NCBI RefSeq assembly: GCF_021155775.2
Contig: NC_060233.1
Span: 36,487,077 to 36,551,076 of the forward strand
DNA: 64,000 bases
DNA from: Neodiprion pinetum
Taxonomy: Eukaryota > Arthropoda > Insecta > Hymenoptera > Diprionidae
Reading direction: 5' to 3'
Of the stretch, positions 35,320-47,836 are shown one piece after another. A program made the position numbers and the translations under genes. Below the pieces are notes generated by a model. That model saw nothing but the letters and a program-made list of their open reading frames with translations, had not been told where the DNA came from and ran no database searches. Position 1 is the first letter of the stretch. Every line of letters begins with the position of its first letter.

Positions 35320-37497
35320 CTAGTTTCGAAATGTGATTGCTGTATTAAATATTATTAATTTCCAAACTATTGTATCATTTGACATTATTGATGATTGTTA
35401 TCTTTCAAGATTAGAATAAGCATATTATTGGATGATGCAAACTAACAAGTGATATCGATTCTGAGCATAAAAATATATTCAAAGGAATGATAAAAATGTT
35501 GTCTTAAAAACCACATAAATAATTATTTTCTTCTTAAAACTCAACTTTACCTTTATGAAATTGCACTTTCCACAGTACTGTGAACTATGTCTCATAGACT
35601 TCCGAAAATACGTAGAGAGCATGTTAGGGTGTAAGTAAGTCGGCTTGTACATCTTGTGTTGCCTTACGTTACCTGGATTCTTGTCTTTAAAATACCCTCA
35701 AGACAACACAGAATGTTTTTCTTTGTCATGATCGATGTGAGGATGTTTAAACATAGTGCGAAATTTAGATATATCTGGAAATAGATTTGCATAGAGTTAA
35801 AAATGAGTGAAAATCAGTAATCTGTGAAATAAGACACCTCAAAATTTGTCTAAATATTAATGTTGGATTTATGTATATCCAAATAGCACTCTTTTAGTTG
35901 AGATATAGAATCACATGACATCCTGCGGATAACTTCAATTTGTGAATAGATATAAAAAATATTGCAAATAAAAATATATTATCAAACTGTATTATAGCAA
36001 TAATTTCGCTTACTTTTTGTTTCAATTCGGACGTTATCAACGGAGCAGCTTATTGTAACTAATGCCTATTAAAACACATCAAGATTAACTTTCTTCCGGT
36101 ACAATAACATTGATTTTTGATAATAGATTTTTATAATGGAAGTATACGATAACCCTGAAGATTCACGAGTATTCACACACTATACTTCCTATCTTTTTGC
36201 ATTATGTTGTAAAACTATCACCTAGAAAAGATTTTTTGCAGTTAAAGCATAATAGCAATCTTGTCAAGATAGCCTGATATCGTATTGTTCATCCTGTGCT
36301 AGTTTTGCTTAGTTGTGCAGTACTCGCTTTGTGTAATAAGTTTTAATATAGGATTTCTTGTAGCACGACCTTACAATCATTTCAAATAAAACTTCATCAG
36401 TGAAAACAATCTGACATTGATAAATATTTTCTTTGACTTGAATTCATTTTTAAACCAACAATTAGAGACAAGTTTCTGTAATATATACGTGAATAATTTT
36501 CATAATTATAAGTTGCCGTATAAATGCGAATAATTTTGTTACCGACTTATAGTTTAATACTTTCGGCAAGAAAAACTACGATCGCTATTTTTAACAACTT
36601 GCATATTCTATTTTATTACCCAGACTCTTGCACAAAACCTTAATTTATGGGGGTTGTATATCTTGGAAGTATATTTTCTGTGAGATTTTCAAAATTTTAT
36701 GCAGTTAATTCTAAGAGTGGATTTTCAATTGACGGAAAAGAATGATGGGTGAAGCTGGCATTACATGTAACAAACACTGTAATATAGATTAATCACTGTT
36801 GAATAAATAGTTTGATACTTCATTCTGAATTTGCCCCATATTTAAGACATAAAGCCATCTACATTTGTTCTTCGATGTAATACCACCTTGAGAAAGAGGT
36901 AGTTAAAAAAACAAAACCACTAATAATCGTTAAAATACGATGTCTTATATAAGTTAATAATTACAAAATATTAAATTAAACAATTCTTGTGTTTATATTA
37001 GCAGGAGCGTAGTATGGCATTCGCAAGGTTGGTGCAGATAACAAGTACCAAACAGCCAACCTTTGTTAGGGGAAAATAAAGCGTGATACTTTCATGAACC
37101 AGACCTGAATATTAATCAAATATGGCCATTGATTAAGATAAATTAGAGACAGATTCCAATGACTAATAGCCTTGGTAGTATTTCTTCTAAGTAGAATCGT
37201 CTTGTAATCATATTGCTTTAAAGCATTTAAAAATTGATTCTTTTTTCCCTTTTTCCAATCAAAGTCGAATCGTTCTGTAATCATATTGCTTTGGAGCATT
37301 TAAAAATTGATTCTTTTTTCCCTTTCTCCGATCAATCTGTTAAATATTTAGGCAATGTTAATTTTTATTATGACTCAGAAGACATCTTTTTTCATGTCTG
37401 AGAATTCAACGACATATGTTCTATGGAGAATAGATATATAATAATTGAACCCAAACTAACGGTAACATTAACGTGCGGGTCCAAGCAGATTTTCTTA
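35320..37497. other. Convergent spacer between TPX2 and LRRFIP
   Basis: Very AT-rich, no supported gene. Contains the 73-bp tandem duplication at 37204-37335 and a minus-strand AATAAA for LRRFIP at 37364-37369. Confidence 0.4.
37204..37335. repeat. 73-bp direct tandem duplication
   Basis: GTAATCATATTGCTTT...GCATTTAAAAATTGATTC followed by a T/C tract occurs twice, starting at 37204 and 37277, with a few substitutions. Confidence 0.85.
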
Positions 37498-40400
37498 TCA
37501 AAGTTCTTTCAGAAGTGCAGATTTGGCGTTCTTAAGTTTATCTAGCCTACGTTGTAAATGAGAATTTGCGGTTTCAAGCTCCTCTACTCGGCCCTGTGAT
37601 TCTCGTACCTAGAACAAATATTGTTTAGACATTATTCACTCCTCGTAATTAATTTTCCAGTCCATCAATGTAATTGGCCCGATAGAATTCATTATAATTC
37701 AACATGAAGAGGAAAAGGTGTTGGAATCCGAGGTAACATTATATTCAAATTAGGTGCCATTATTCGCTTCAAAATTAGTGGTTCGAAATCGAACTTCAGG
37801 TTTGGCTTTCAACTTTCACGTAAAAAACAAGTTGAAAAAAAAATTAAAGTAGTAGGTTATAAGGAATGGTGATGAAATAAAAGGGAACAGCTGGGACGCG
37901 CTCACCCATTTCTTTACTGGCAGTGACATTCGTCAAAATAATCAGATATCATCTGTAAAATGAAATGGCGTGTTTCAAAGCATTGCAGGAAGAAGTTAAA
38001 GCATTCTACTGACAGCTGGATATTTTAGTAATATTGTATCACTTGATTACCTCTCGTTGTAGCTTTCGCTTTTCAACCTTTAATTCATCTTCTGCCTTTT
38101 CGGAAGCTTCTGCTGCAGATTTATATCGAATAACTTGACTCTCTAGCCTGGCGACTGTCGCTTGCAGTGTGGACATATCCTGTTCGGCTTTTTGCAGTTT
38201 GAATTTGTAATCTGATAAGTGCTTGTTTGCCTCTCGTTGAATGTCTTCAGAGTCTGATAAATTTCCTAATTAACGGAACCAGGGCAAAATTAATTCATTG
38301 AATATTTCTCGAAATATGTTTTATCTGGCGTACCACTACACAATCGAATTTGTTTCAAGATTAATAATTCATGGAATCTTACCCAACATCGAACCTGGTA
38401 ACCTCTCTGATCGAACACGATTCTTTGCATCTTCCAATTCCAGCCTTAAATGTCGAATTTCATCTTGCAATTCTTTCTTCTCAGATGCAAATCTTCTCAG
38501 TCGGACATCTGGTAAATTGAGAAAAGCATTGCAAATTGAATTTCAGCGAGTCCAACATGATAGATATTTATTACACCAACACAAACAAAAAACTTGTATG
38601 TATCACTATTTCATACCCAGTGATCCTTCTCCAGCATTTTGCAACAAATCCGCACTCTCTGTACTGACTAGTACTCTTTTTCTTGGATGTGGACCATTTT
38701 CTGGTATGTCAGCATCACTCTCCTCCCCCTCGTCTTCTACTATAACAAGACCATTTTCCTAGAACATGAAACATCCTATAAATTCTGTTCGGTTTTTTTT
38801 CTTTTTGATGAGTCAAGAATTTGGTTTGATTATGAGATTGTCAAAATAATAGGATCCATACCTGGATAAGTGTGTCTCGTTCCAGTAGTTGCACCCTGCA
38901 AACATCCAAATCTTCTTTCAGGCGTTGACTTATACGCTTCAATTGTTCAGCTTCTCGATTTTTTTCTCTTAGCTCTCGGCGCAATTGAGCAGTTGTCTCC
39001 TCTAATTCTTCAAGTTTGTCTTTCAATAAATCTACTTGATACGAATAAGTTGACTTCTCATTATCCAATTGTGCATTAGTTATCATAGCTTTGCGGAATT
39101 TTTCCTCGAATTCCTTAAGTTCTAACTGAAATAAGTTTAAGGATTTAAGTACTTTGCAAATCTCAGCAGTTTTGTTTCAAAGCATATCTTGACCTTGGAA
39201 GGCATTTAAGAAATTCAGCAACCATTGTAAACCGACTAAAGTTTTAATGATATAATGCGTTTTTGAAGACTCGATTCATAACATATAAATGGCTGAAAAA
39301 TTTATAATACTATTCCAACTGCCGTGTAAAGAATATTACGCATAGATGGGAATTATTCATAATTATCAATGCCACATAATAATAAGTTAACTTTCCTATC
39401 ATTAAAAAAAATTTCTACTGAATATTCAGTGGTTAACCGATGAATACCTTTCTGTTCGGATTCTTATATGAAAATTCGTAAAATTGTTTGAAATATGTCA
39501 AAATCGTATAATTACCCTAAGATCTCTACTAAGGCCGGCATCTTCCAAGGAATCTTCGGACGACCTTCGACTTGACTGAAAGTTATTGGAATTTGTGAGA
39601 AGGCGAGATGTTCTCACAGGATCTGGTGTCACCCTCATCGTTCGGTTAGCATCAGCTGAAATTAGGTCTTTAAAAACTACCTGTACTTTTTTCTTTCGAC
39701 AAATTAAGTTTATTCATTAAAAATGCGTATGTTTATTATTATTCACAGTATGAAATTTTCTTTGGTAATCAAGAATGTAAAATATGGCACTTGCTTACCA
39801 GTACACATATCGTAGACTCTATCTGCGTTCTCCTCAGCTTCTTTTTGCTGTCTCTCCAATTCTCGCATTCGGATCTCTCTAGCCTCTGCTCTAGCTTGTC
39901 TCCGAGCTGCTAATCGAGCTTCTGCCTAAAAGATTGTGTGAAATAAATTCATGATATTAAAATATTTAATCGGATACAACTGTGTTACTATTCAGATTTA
40001 ACAGCTTTCACTGAAAAAGATATAATGTAAATATTGTGTGCAGCGATTGGATGGTATTTGAAGTTATTTTGCTAATGATTTCCCTGCATAAATCAACATA
40101 CTTCGTCAGCATCCTTGACTAGGTCTTCGATATCATACACATCATCAGAATCCTCAATCTCTTGTTGATGTTTAAAAAAAATGTTGACATCATTTTCAGT
40201 TCTTTTATCAAGTTCAGCAGGATCCATTTTTATTATAACACTACTTAGCACTCTTAAGATAATTAGCGTGAAATCTATGAGATAACAGTTCTCCGTAGGA
40301 TTATGAGTCTTAATCTGTGATGCATTCCTCACAAATGTACAGCTAAAGTTTTTTAAACGTTTAGTTGGAGCAGTAAAATGCTGCTTCTTGTTACACAAAT

Positions 40401-41843
40401 ACCAAACATCTCTCTACTGTACTGTACTGTACTGTGAACACAGTTTATTCTGTTAATAATTGTGTATATTATAGAACCATATCTACAGCCTTCAATTTTC
40501 AAGGTTTAATAGATTATTGAATTTTACGATTTTAGGTAAGTACTCATAACACTTCAACATACAAATGTGGTACTAATATTCGATTGCACCTGATTAAATA
40601 TTTGAATTTTGTTTTTCGGCAGTTGAAACACCGCCTAATCTCACATGCTGAACGTTCAATCCTATAGTGCCAGAGCCTAACTCACAATCAGCTGAAAACA
40701 ATTGTTTTCTCTAACTGCTTGACATTTATCTGGGTCTGTACATTCATAAAATTTTTGTTATGAAAAGGTTAGTGTTTTAGTTTTTGCAGTTAAATGACTG
40801 AATTTTATAATTAAAATTGATCAACACTAAAAAAAATCTATTTCCCAAGATAGAAAATTTACCACTATCGGGTTAAACTTAGTTTGTAAAATTTCATAAC
40901 TTTACAGAAAACAAAACATATAACTATTTTTAGATGCAACTAAATGGAATGTTAAATAAGCTCAGTACGTAAAGAAAAACGGTAAATGATTGTGTTTTAT
41001 GCAAAGCACACCACTAACTGGACATTCTTGCCGAGCACTCAAGTTCCTCCCCACCAATACTATATTACATACTGAGTATCACTCTTATCTGAGTTACACA
41101 CAACTCTGTTTCCCCTTCCGTAAACTTAAATTTGCACAACCACCTTGTATGATTCACTTTGTCAAGATAAAATTTTTCCTTTATGTAAACGAACAATATT
41201 ACTACTTACTACTCAATGCATACATATATTTTTTGTATAACAGACAGCTTCTAATTCATTAATCAATAACATTGGGCATTGACAATTTAGTTATTGAATA
41301 AGTAATTGATTTCACGTTTTCAAACTTATGATGAAAAATAATTAATAAACAGCGAGTTGAGAATAAAATTTTCCAACTCTTTATCTTTGAATATGAAATT
41401 AATTTCAAGGTTTTTCGAGATATGGTAAAGGTAAATCTATCGCCAGTAATTCATGTAAGAATTTTTTCCGCCTTTTTCCTAATGGTGTTGATGTAGTTAT
41501 TTATTCTTCATGGTGAATAATCTAAGAATACTGATACGTGTATGGTTTTGGAATTAGCTTATCCAGACGCAGATCTTGTTCCACTTGAAATTCTAGCCAG
41601 ATTTGAATTTATTGCGAACCATCGATGAATACCAAGCAATTGCAAATTTATCAAGGTGACGTAGTTTCGTATTTGAAAAACAATTTCTTTGTAAAAGAAG
41701 GGAACCAAAAAACTGATAAACAAGCTTAGCATGAATGAGCATGAAAAATGATGCCGTACCTCTTTTGCAATTTGATCAAGAGCTTGATCCTCGGCCGAAT
41801 GCCTCGTGGTAGTTCGTCTCCGTCCTGCCACCAGTGGCTCCAT
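37498..41843 (-). CDS. LRRFIP2: LRRFIP (leucine-rich repeat flightless-interacting protein) with alternative first exons
   Basis: Seven common exons join in phase: 39925-39799, 39655-39516, 39125-38862, 38758-38617, 38508-38383, 38265-38051 and 37608-37498. The first common exon begins with the family signature EARLAARRQARAEAREIRMRELERQQ. The rest is mostly coiled coil with an acidic linker (VEDEGEESDADIPE). Two first exons end in phase 0 and can splice to it. The distal one (41843-41760) encodes MEPLVAGRRRTTTRHSAEDQ, the conserved vertebrate-like start; total 402 residues. The proximal one (40227-40102) encodes MDPAELDKRTEND..., giving 416 residues. LRRFIP proteins bind the leucine-rich repeats of Flightless-I and act in actin and innate-signalling contexts. 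Promoter choice would switch the N-terminus. Confidence 0.88.
40102..40227 (-). CDS. LRRFIP2: LRRFIP proximal alternative first exon
   Basis: 42 codons from ATG to a GTATGT donor, phase 0. The peptide is acidic (DSDDVYDIEDLVKDADE), unlike the basic distal N-terminus. Its exon end joins directly to the conserved EARLAARR exon. No acceptor is needed if it has its own promoter. A (CTGTA)-type short repeat at about 40417-40436 lies just upstream. Confidence 0.6.
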
Positions 41844-42965
41844 TCTTTAGTATCAATGTAGTTTATTTTTGTTTTGGTTTACAGCCGATGATAAACGTAT
41901 ACACTTTTCTTTTATACAGGTAGACACGTTCCGTCACCTCACAAGGGTACTCCACTACGCTAGGAACATACACAAAACACAATCTAAGCCTGGGAAACTT
42001 ATCCAGCATCAGCAAAACATTTATTATTACACGTATAATAATTAATATATTATTTGTATTTTTCAGGTTTAACTCCATTAAACTGCTCAATGAGAACTAA
42101 AAGAGAAAACAAGAATTACGTGTCTTAATCCTTTCTGAAATCACGTCAATAACAACATGAAAGGATAAAAAAAAAAAAAAAAGTATCGGAAAAAAAAATT
42201 TAAAGAACTGTTATAAGCGAGTCTCGCGACTTGTTAAAGTGAGTACGTATGTACGTATTTGCAAATTCATGACGTAGAAATTGAGGATTGGTGGGTGTAA
42301 GGAGGAAATATTTAGAAGCTGAAATTGAGACATGATGGTTGAAAAGGTGGGGTTTGTAATAACGTGGATCATTTGACAGTAATACGGAATTTTCGTTTAA
42401 ATTTATAAAAGAAAAATATATACAGGAATAAGGTCTAAAACGATTAATAGGTTGCATTCCTTAGAGTCTCCCCACCCACACAGAACGGACAGGTATGCGT
42501 AACACGTCCACAAGCACTGTACATATAAAACAGTTTCAACGGATATAAATGAATTTCTATATAGTCCAATCAACTTACGAATGAGATATTATCCGTTCAT
42601 CCGGCAGGCGGATGCATCGTTTTTTGTTTTTGTTTTGTTTATTTTTTTTTTTTGTACCAAAAACTCTTGACGTAAAAATAAATCTGGAAACTATAAATAC
42701 AATCAATGGAAGTTGGATGACTTCTTCTCGATGACCATCTGTAGCTTCCGAACGATATTCCAATTTCGTTTAGCGATATTAAACCAATTTTCAAACACCG
42801 GGGTACAACAAGGTACCGCAATATTCACTATCTATCATCTAGGTCCCTCGGTTGATGATATAACTATGCGTTAATCGGGGCGAAAATTTCAGATCAAAAT
42901 ACATTTTCCGAGTACGTACATTGCTGAGTACCCGCACACAGTACCGAAAAACACACCTCACCTAC

Positions 42966-43097
42966 GCGACCGCCTCTCCCTCGGCCATCCTGCTGCTGAC
43001 ATCTGGACGATCTATCGCGCAACACAATTCGCCGATCCATTCCTTGACTCGAACCGTGAAGGATGTAAGATTTAAAATTCTCACTGCTGCCGTTCAT
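42966..43097 (-). other. Possible third LRRFIP first exon
   Basis: A GC-richer island holding 44 codons (MNGSSENFKSYILHG...) that end at a GTAGGTGAG donor in phase 0, compatible with the LRRFIP common exon. No family match for the peptide; it could be a 5' UTR or chance. Confidence 0.25.
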
Positions 43098-43512
43098 TTT
43101 TCTAAGATACGTTTTGAACGTAAAATTAAATTTCATCGAATAGAATATTTTTCAAACATAATTTATAGGGTATTGAATCAGGTGACCGTTTTACACGTAA
43201 GTATAAAATTTTCGAAATTTTATTGTTCTCTATCAACTCTGTATACTCTTAGCATTATTACCAATGGTAAAACTGTCACAAATGTGAAGCTATTTTCTTA
43301 CAGCTAAACTTAACATTGAATTAATTGCAGAATATATTCCAATGAAATTTATCGGGCTACAGTAACAAACTCAAGATTTATCAAGATATTTTACAGAGAA
43401 AACTTCATGTGTTCGGTACATTGCAGTCGAGATTTGTTACACGGTGCTTGAAATAAATATAATTTAAAACATGTAGTTCTCAGAGAGTCTGTGGTAATCG
43501 AAGCTGCTACTA

Positions 43513-45271
43513 CTACTCTGCTTTCGATTTGACGTCTTCCTTGTAATGCAGGAAAACAAAGGAGAATAAAAATACGCCTCCCATCATAGAGAATGCGCTT
43601 ACATAATAGGGGAATGCACTAGGTATGAATCGCTCATACTGCGTATGTTGTAGGGGGCGGACAGAGACCTGTGTTGTACTGTACAGGTGAGTAATCCCAA
43701 TGCGGTTATAATCGACTTTGAACTGATAGACTCCATAGACGTCTGGAATCTTGAATCTCGCTTCGTAACGGCCATTATCCAGTTTCTGCAATTTTGTACG
43801 AACGAAAGGATCTATCCTGACAAATTCCAACTGCAAATCATCAGCTTCATACGGAATCCATTTGTCCCCAGCTAGTTGTTCTATTGTAATGGTATACACG
43901 ACGTCGTCCATCACAGTGTAAGCTGCAGGTGGTTCTTTCTCACCTGACTTCTTATGACTTACAGAAGAGGCACGAATCACACCGCTCTCTTTAAACACCC
44001 ATTTAGACATAGCTTTAGCAACTGCTTCATTTCCAGATTTCTCGTACTTCTGACCTCCTGAACAGAATAATGAACTTATAGAATCGTAATTAAAGCCATT
44101 AATACTTTATTAAATGTAGCAACTGTTTGGAATTATTCGATATTTGTTTATTATATAATAACATTAAATATTCTTGAGTCTCTGATCAAATGAAACAAAT
44201 GCATAAGTCATATGAAAAACTCAACCATATAACGGTAAAATTCAAGACAACGCATGTTTCTATTGCCAATTAAAATATCGAGCAGAATGAAGCAATGGCT
44301 GGCTGCCACTAGAATATGTAATATAACCTACCTTGAGCTTTTTGAACAGAGCTAGTGAAGGCTTCGTCACTAAAGAAGAAAAGTGATCCAGAGAATAACA
44401 CTCTAGCATTATTTCGTGCCTGGAGAGCAGCAATTAAGAGAGTATTTTTTCCAACAGCATGAGGATATTCTTTGACCGGTTGATCTGGGTTGTACGAATA
44501 AGCGGAACTAGACGCAGTCAGCAACTGGAGGACTAGCGGGTTTTCAGTATCAGCAACAAGTCCGGTTCCTTGGTAAAGTAGGGGAGGAATGTTTTTGTCT
44601 CCGATGATCACTGGAGCATTAATTAGGTTTTCTGTTTCCGCTACAATAGTTGTGTGCTGACCCAAATCAGATACATCATAGTTCATGTGGTCTATGACAG
44701 CAGCCCCCTCCTCATCTACTTCAAATCCGCATTCCGAGGCTAATTCGCGGAGTACATCTCCTGACTGAGAAGAACCAGCGACTAGGACATTTCCTCCTCC
44801 ATCAATGAACTCGGTCACAGCGTCAACACTGAGAGCTCCACCAAATTCTTCGACCGATGGTGCAAATATTATCAAATGCGAGTATAAATATTCACCATAT
44901 TTTGATAAAACGAGGTTCGCATCATCGGCTAACTTGAATGTCAGTGTATAACCTCGTTCTGCAAAATAGAAAAATTTTATTACTTTAGTTTATTACGAAC
45001 GGGCATAATTTTTGAACGATGTATCGAGTGATTAAAGTTGGTGTATTAATTTTAAATAGGGTTATTGATTGGGCGAAATGAGCTGTATGGTGATTAGAGT
45101 GAGTGTGCAAGTAAAGGTTTATTACAGACCTTGCAGGGATTTGAAGAACATTGAATGTGTCTCTCGGATGGCTAGATTATCCAGCAAGACTAATGTCTCG
45201 CCACCGGCATTCGCCGATGCCAAAAAGCAGAGAAAACCCAAAAACACACTGGTCAAAGACATTTTCAACAT
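43513..45271 (-). CDS. Ost48: Oligosaccharyltransferase 48 kDa subunit (OST48/DDOST)
   Basis: Three exons, 45271-45130, 44958-44332 and 44057-43513, give 437 residues, the usual family length. An N-terminal signal peptide (SLTSVFLGFLCFLASANAGG) is followed by the family motifs LVLLDNLAIRETHS, FFKSLQERGY and IIFAPSVEEFGG. The C-terminus has one membrane segment (FSMMGGVFLFSFVFLHY) and a short lysine-containing cytosolic tail. OST48 is a non-catalytic subunit of the ER complex that transfers the dolichol-linked glycan to asparagine. The first donor is the less usual GTCTGT, but phase and protein continuity support it. A longer in-frame N-terminus up to 45358 exists, but the signal peptide favours the start used here. 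Confidence 0.95.
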
Positions 45272-46705
45272 TTCGACCGCTGACTTTGTTGCCACGAAGC
45301 TCGACTGCTGTGAAACGGAAATGAGCTGTAGTGAATATACAGCCAACAACACGGTCAAAAATAACTATAGCATCGCAAAAAAGTTGAACTTGTAATGACT
45401 CGCTTTTTATTTGTCCGTTTAATTTTCAATGATGTTGATGAAATTGTTGACTAAATGCAGAGCTTTCGTTATTATACAGACACGGTAAATTATCAAGACG
45501 TTACATGCAATTCGTAAGTGAAGTTTTATTGGACACCCTGTAGAACACGGTTGTCGATTAGCGAAATAACGACTAGCAGAAGACAGTCAAGTCGCGCTAA
45601 AGAAAGCTGGGGAAGTAAAGTCCCAAGATCCGTAAGATTCACAATTCGCGAAGAGGGTTGGAAATTGTTATTAGCCACCAACTTGCGGCGAGATGTGGGC
45701 CCGTGCCCGTGTCATAATTTACGTGTTATATTTCTTAGTTATTCAGGTGAAGTTGATAAATTCTCGCACATCCTGGCGACTGAACGCGGATAAGGTTGTT
45801 AAGGCAGTGTCGGAAATTTCATCTCATGAAGATGAAGACCCAATTTTTTATATCTTGGCGAGTACCATTAACCTGGGCAATGGTCAAGGGTGGAGCAAAA
45901 CAGACTCCAAAAATGAAAACCAGAAGTTGGATTTATTTTGCAACGACTGCAAAAACTTTATTAGCGGGAGCTATGACCGGTAATTTATTAAAAATTCATT
46001 TATTATTACAACTTAGCGTAGCCAAGGATGCAACCCGAACAACCTTCTGCAATATTATGCTGTTGCTCTCAAACGTCTATGCAGCGCTGTGCTTTAGCAA
46101 ATCAATATGATTGTTTATAAATTTATTACTTCACTAAATTTCCGATGAAACAATGGTAATTTCAATATCACTCACTCTGTACAGCAAAACAAAGTCACAC
46201 TTGTTTCCGCATTTTTTTTACAGCTATATCCCAAGGCACGTTAATATATGTTGTTTATTTTCAATTTTTTACTTTGACCTTCTATTCTATGAATCCTCAT
46301 TTTATGATTTATTTTTGGATATTCCGAGCATGTCCAACAATGTTATTGTCATTAAAATAAAAAGTATGAAATAGTATATAAAACAATCGATGTATGTACG
46401 TACATACTATGTAAGTTGATGCATTTTCAATGTGAATATTTCGTTAGTTTAGTATTGCTATTTTATTATTCTTTGTAAGTTTTCTTGACATTATTTCCCT
46501 ATAACATATATTTTTGTCGACTTATTCCCAATGATCGTAATTTGATATGCATTAACTATTTTTGGCTAATAAGCTGCGATGTAATACCCAATGTAGTGTT
46601 TTGTTTCACCCGTAGTTAGTGTTTGCGTGTGGGTTGACGTTCTTTCAGCTCTAAGAAAGCCTTAAATTTGGTCCCCTTGGCAGACGGCTATCGTCATTTG
46701 CTTTG
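45272..46705. other. Spacer between OST48 and the TPR gene
   Basis: Divergent promoter region. It contains an unassigned 94-codon plus ORF at 45826-46110 (KTQFFISWRVPLTWAMVKGG...), basic then hydrophobic, downstream of a TTATTCAG acceptor-like site at 45748. I recognise no family and rate its reality low. Confidence 0.3.
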
Positions 46706-47836
46706 ATGGACACACCGAACGTGACGGAAACTTTTCCCTCTTCATCTCAAACGTCAACAGAAAAATTTAATTGCAATTTGGTCCAGCGATGCGAAGAGGG
46801 AATTCTTGACTGTGGAAAGCCAGTTAATTTTACATATTACGACAACTTAGTTGGGGTCATTAATAGAAATAAACATCCCCTTGTACCAGAACCTAATGTC
46901 GCACTTATGTTTAAAAAAAGAGGTGCTAAAGTCACGGACATCGACATTGATTTGTTGGAAAAACGTTTGAAGAAGGCAAAAAGAGAGGTATGACTGGTCG
47001 TGATTCGGTTCATGTAAATACTAGAATGATAAGTAGTAAAAAACCATAGTCATGTGCTTTTTATTTCTTCTTTCTAATTTATTTTCTTATTTTAGAAACC
47101 AAAGTCCGTTCAACTGTATAATCAAATTGGTAATTTTTGGCGCATAAAAGGAAATGCACAGCGTTCCATAGAATGCTTTAGAAGAGCATTGGCTGTTTCC
47201 CCGCACAATGCAGAGGTATTGTTAAATTTAGCAAGAGTTTTACTGGCTCTACAATATTTGGATGATGCCACTTACTTGGCTAGGCGGTCGTTGGAGCTGC
47301 AGCCACCAGATCGCAATGCGTGGGAACAGTATCTCACTTTAGGACAAATATTTAAGGTAAAAATTGAAATTTTAAAATGAAAAAGATGTGATTACATCTG
47401 AAAAATTGTGTCTAGGCTTACGGTCACTTTCAAGAGGCAGCTGTACATTTGCGACATGCTTTAGAGCTGAAACCAGATCTTATGGATGCAGCTGACGCTC
47501 TAAAAGAGGTCGAATCACTTCCAGCCGCGAGTGTGCATGCCTACACGCTATTGATTATTGTGTGCCTGGTGAGTGAACAATATTAATTATGAATTTGAAA
47601 AGCATAATTGATAATATTCAGCTTCTTCGCTATCGTTTTTTCGGGTTCAAACAGTGATAAGATTGATTAACTTTCAGGTTTTAGGAGTTCTTTTGGTAGT
47701 TCTGAGCAGCGTGGAATGTGACGAGGATTCCAGTCTAGCATCAGAGCAACCCCAGAGGTCGGCGCGTCATTTTAATCGTGCACTAGCTATGCGGAGCTTG
47801 CGGCTTGGTGTATCTAGAAATAAACGTTGCGGATAA
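46706..47836 (+). CDS. Tetratricopeptide-repeat protein with C-terminal membrane segment
   Basis: Four exons in phase: 46706-46987, 47096-47356, 47416-47568 and 47678-47836 (284 residues). After a variable ~50-residue start comes VPEPNVALMFKKRG. About three TPR units follow: LYNQIGNFWRIKGNAQRSIECFRRALAVSP, NAEVLLNLARVLLALQYLDDA, and AYGHFQEAAVHLRHALELKP. A hydrophobic helix (YTLLIIVCLVLGVLLVVL), split by the last intron, and a basic tail follow. It looks like a tail-anchored or single-pass TPR adaptor. I do not recognise a specific ortholog, although the TPR block has some resemblance to TTC17. The first ATG in frame after the upstream AT-rich region was taken as start. Confidence 0.75.

Noticed and set aside
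41559..41759. Extension of the distal LRRFIP ORF beyond its donor
   Set aside because: The reading continues into intron sequence; the conserved peptide ends at the GTACGG donor at 41759.
45130..45358. Longer N-terminus for OST48 from an upstream ATG at 45358
   Set aside because: It would bury the signal peptide; the ATG at 45271 gives the expected start and family length.
45518..45983. Overlapping plus ORFs of 91 and 96 codons next to OST48
   Set aside because: Different frames of the same AT-rich stretch, no recognised motif and no consistent splice structure.
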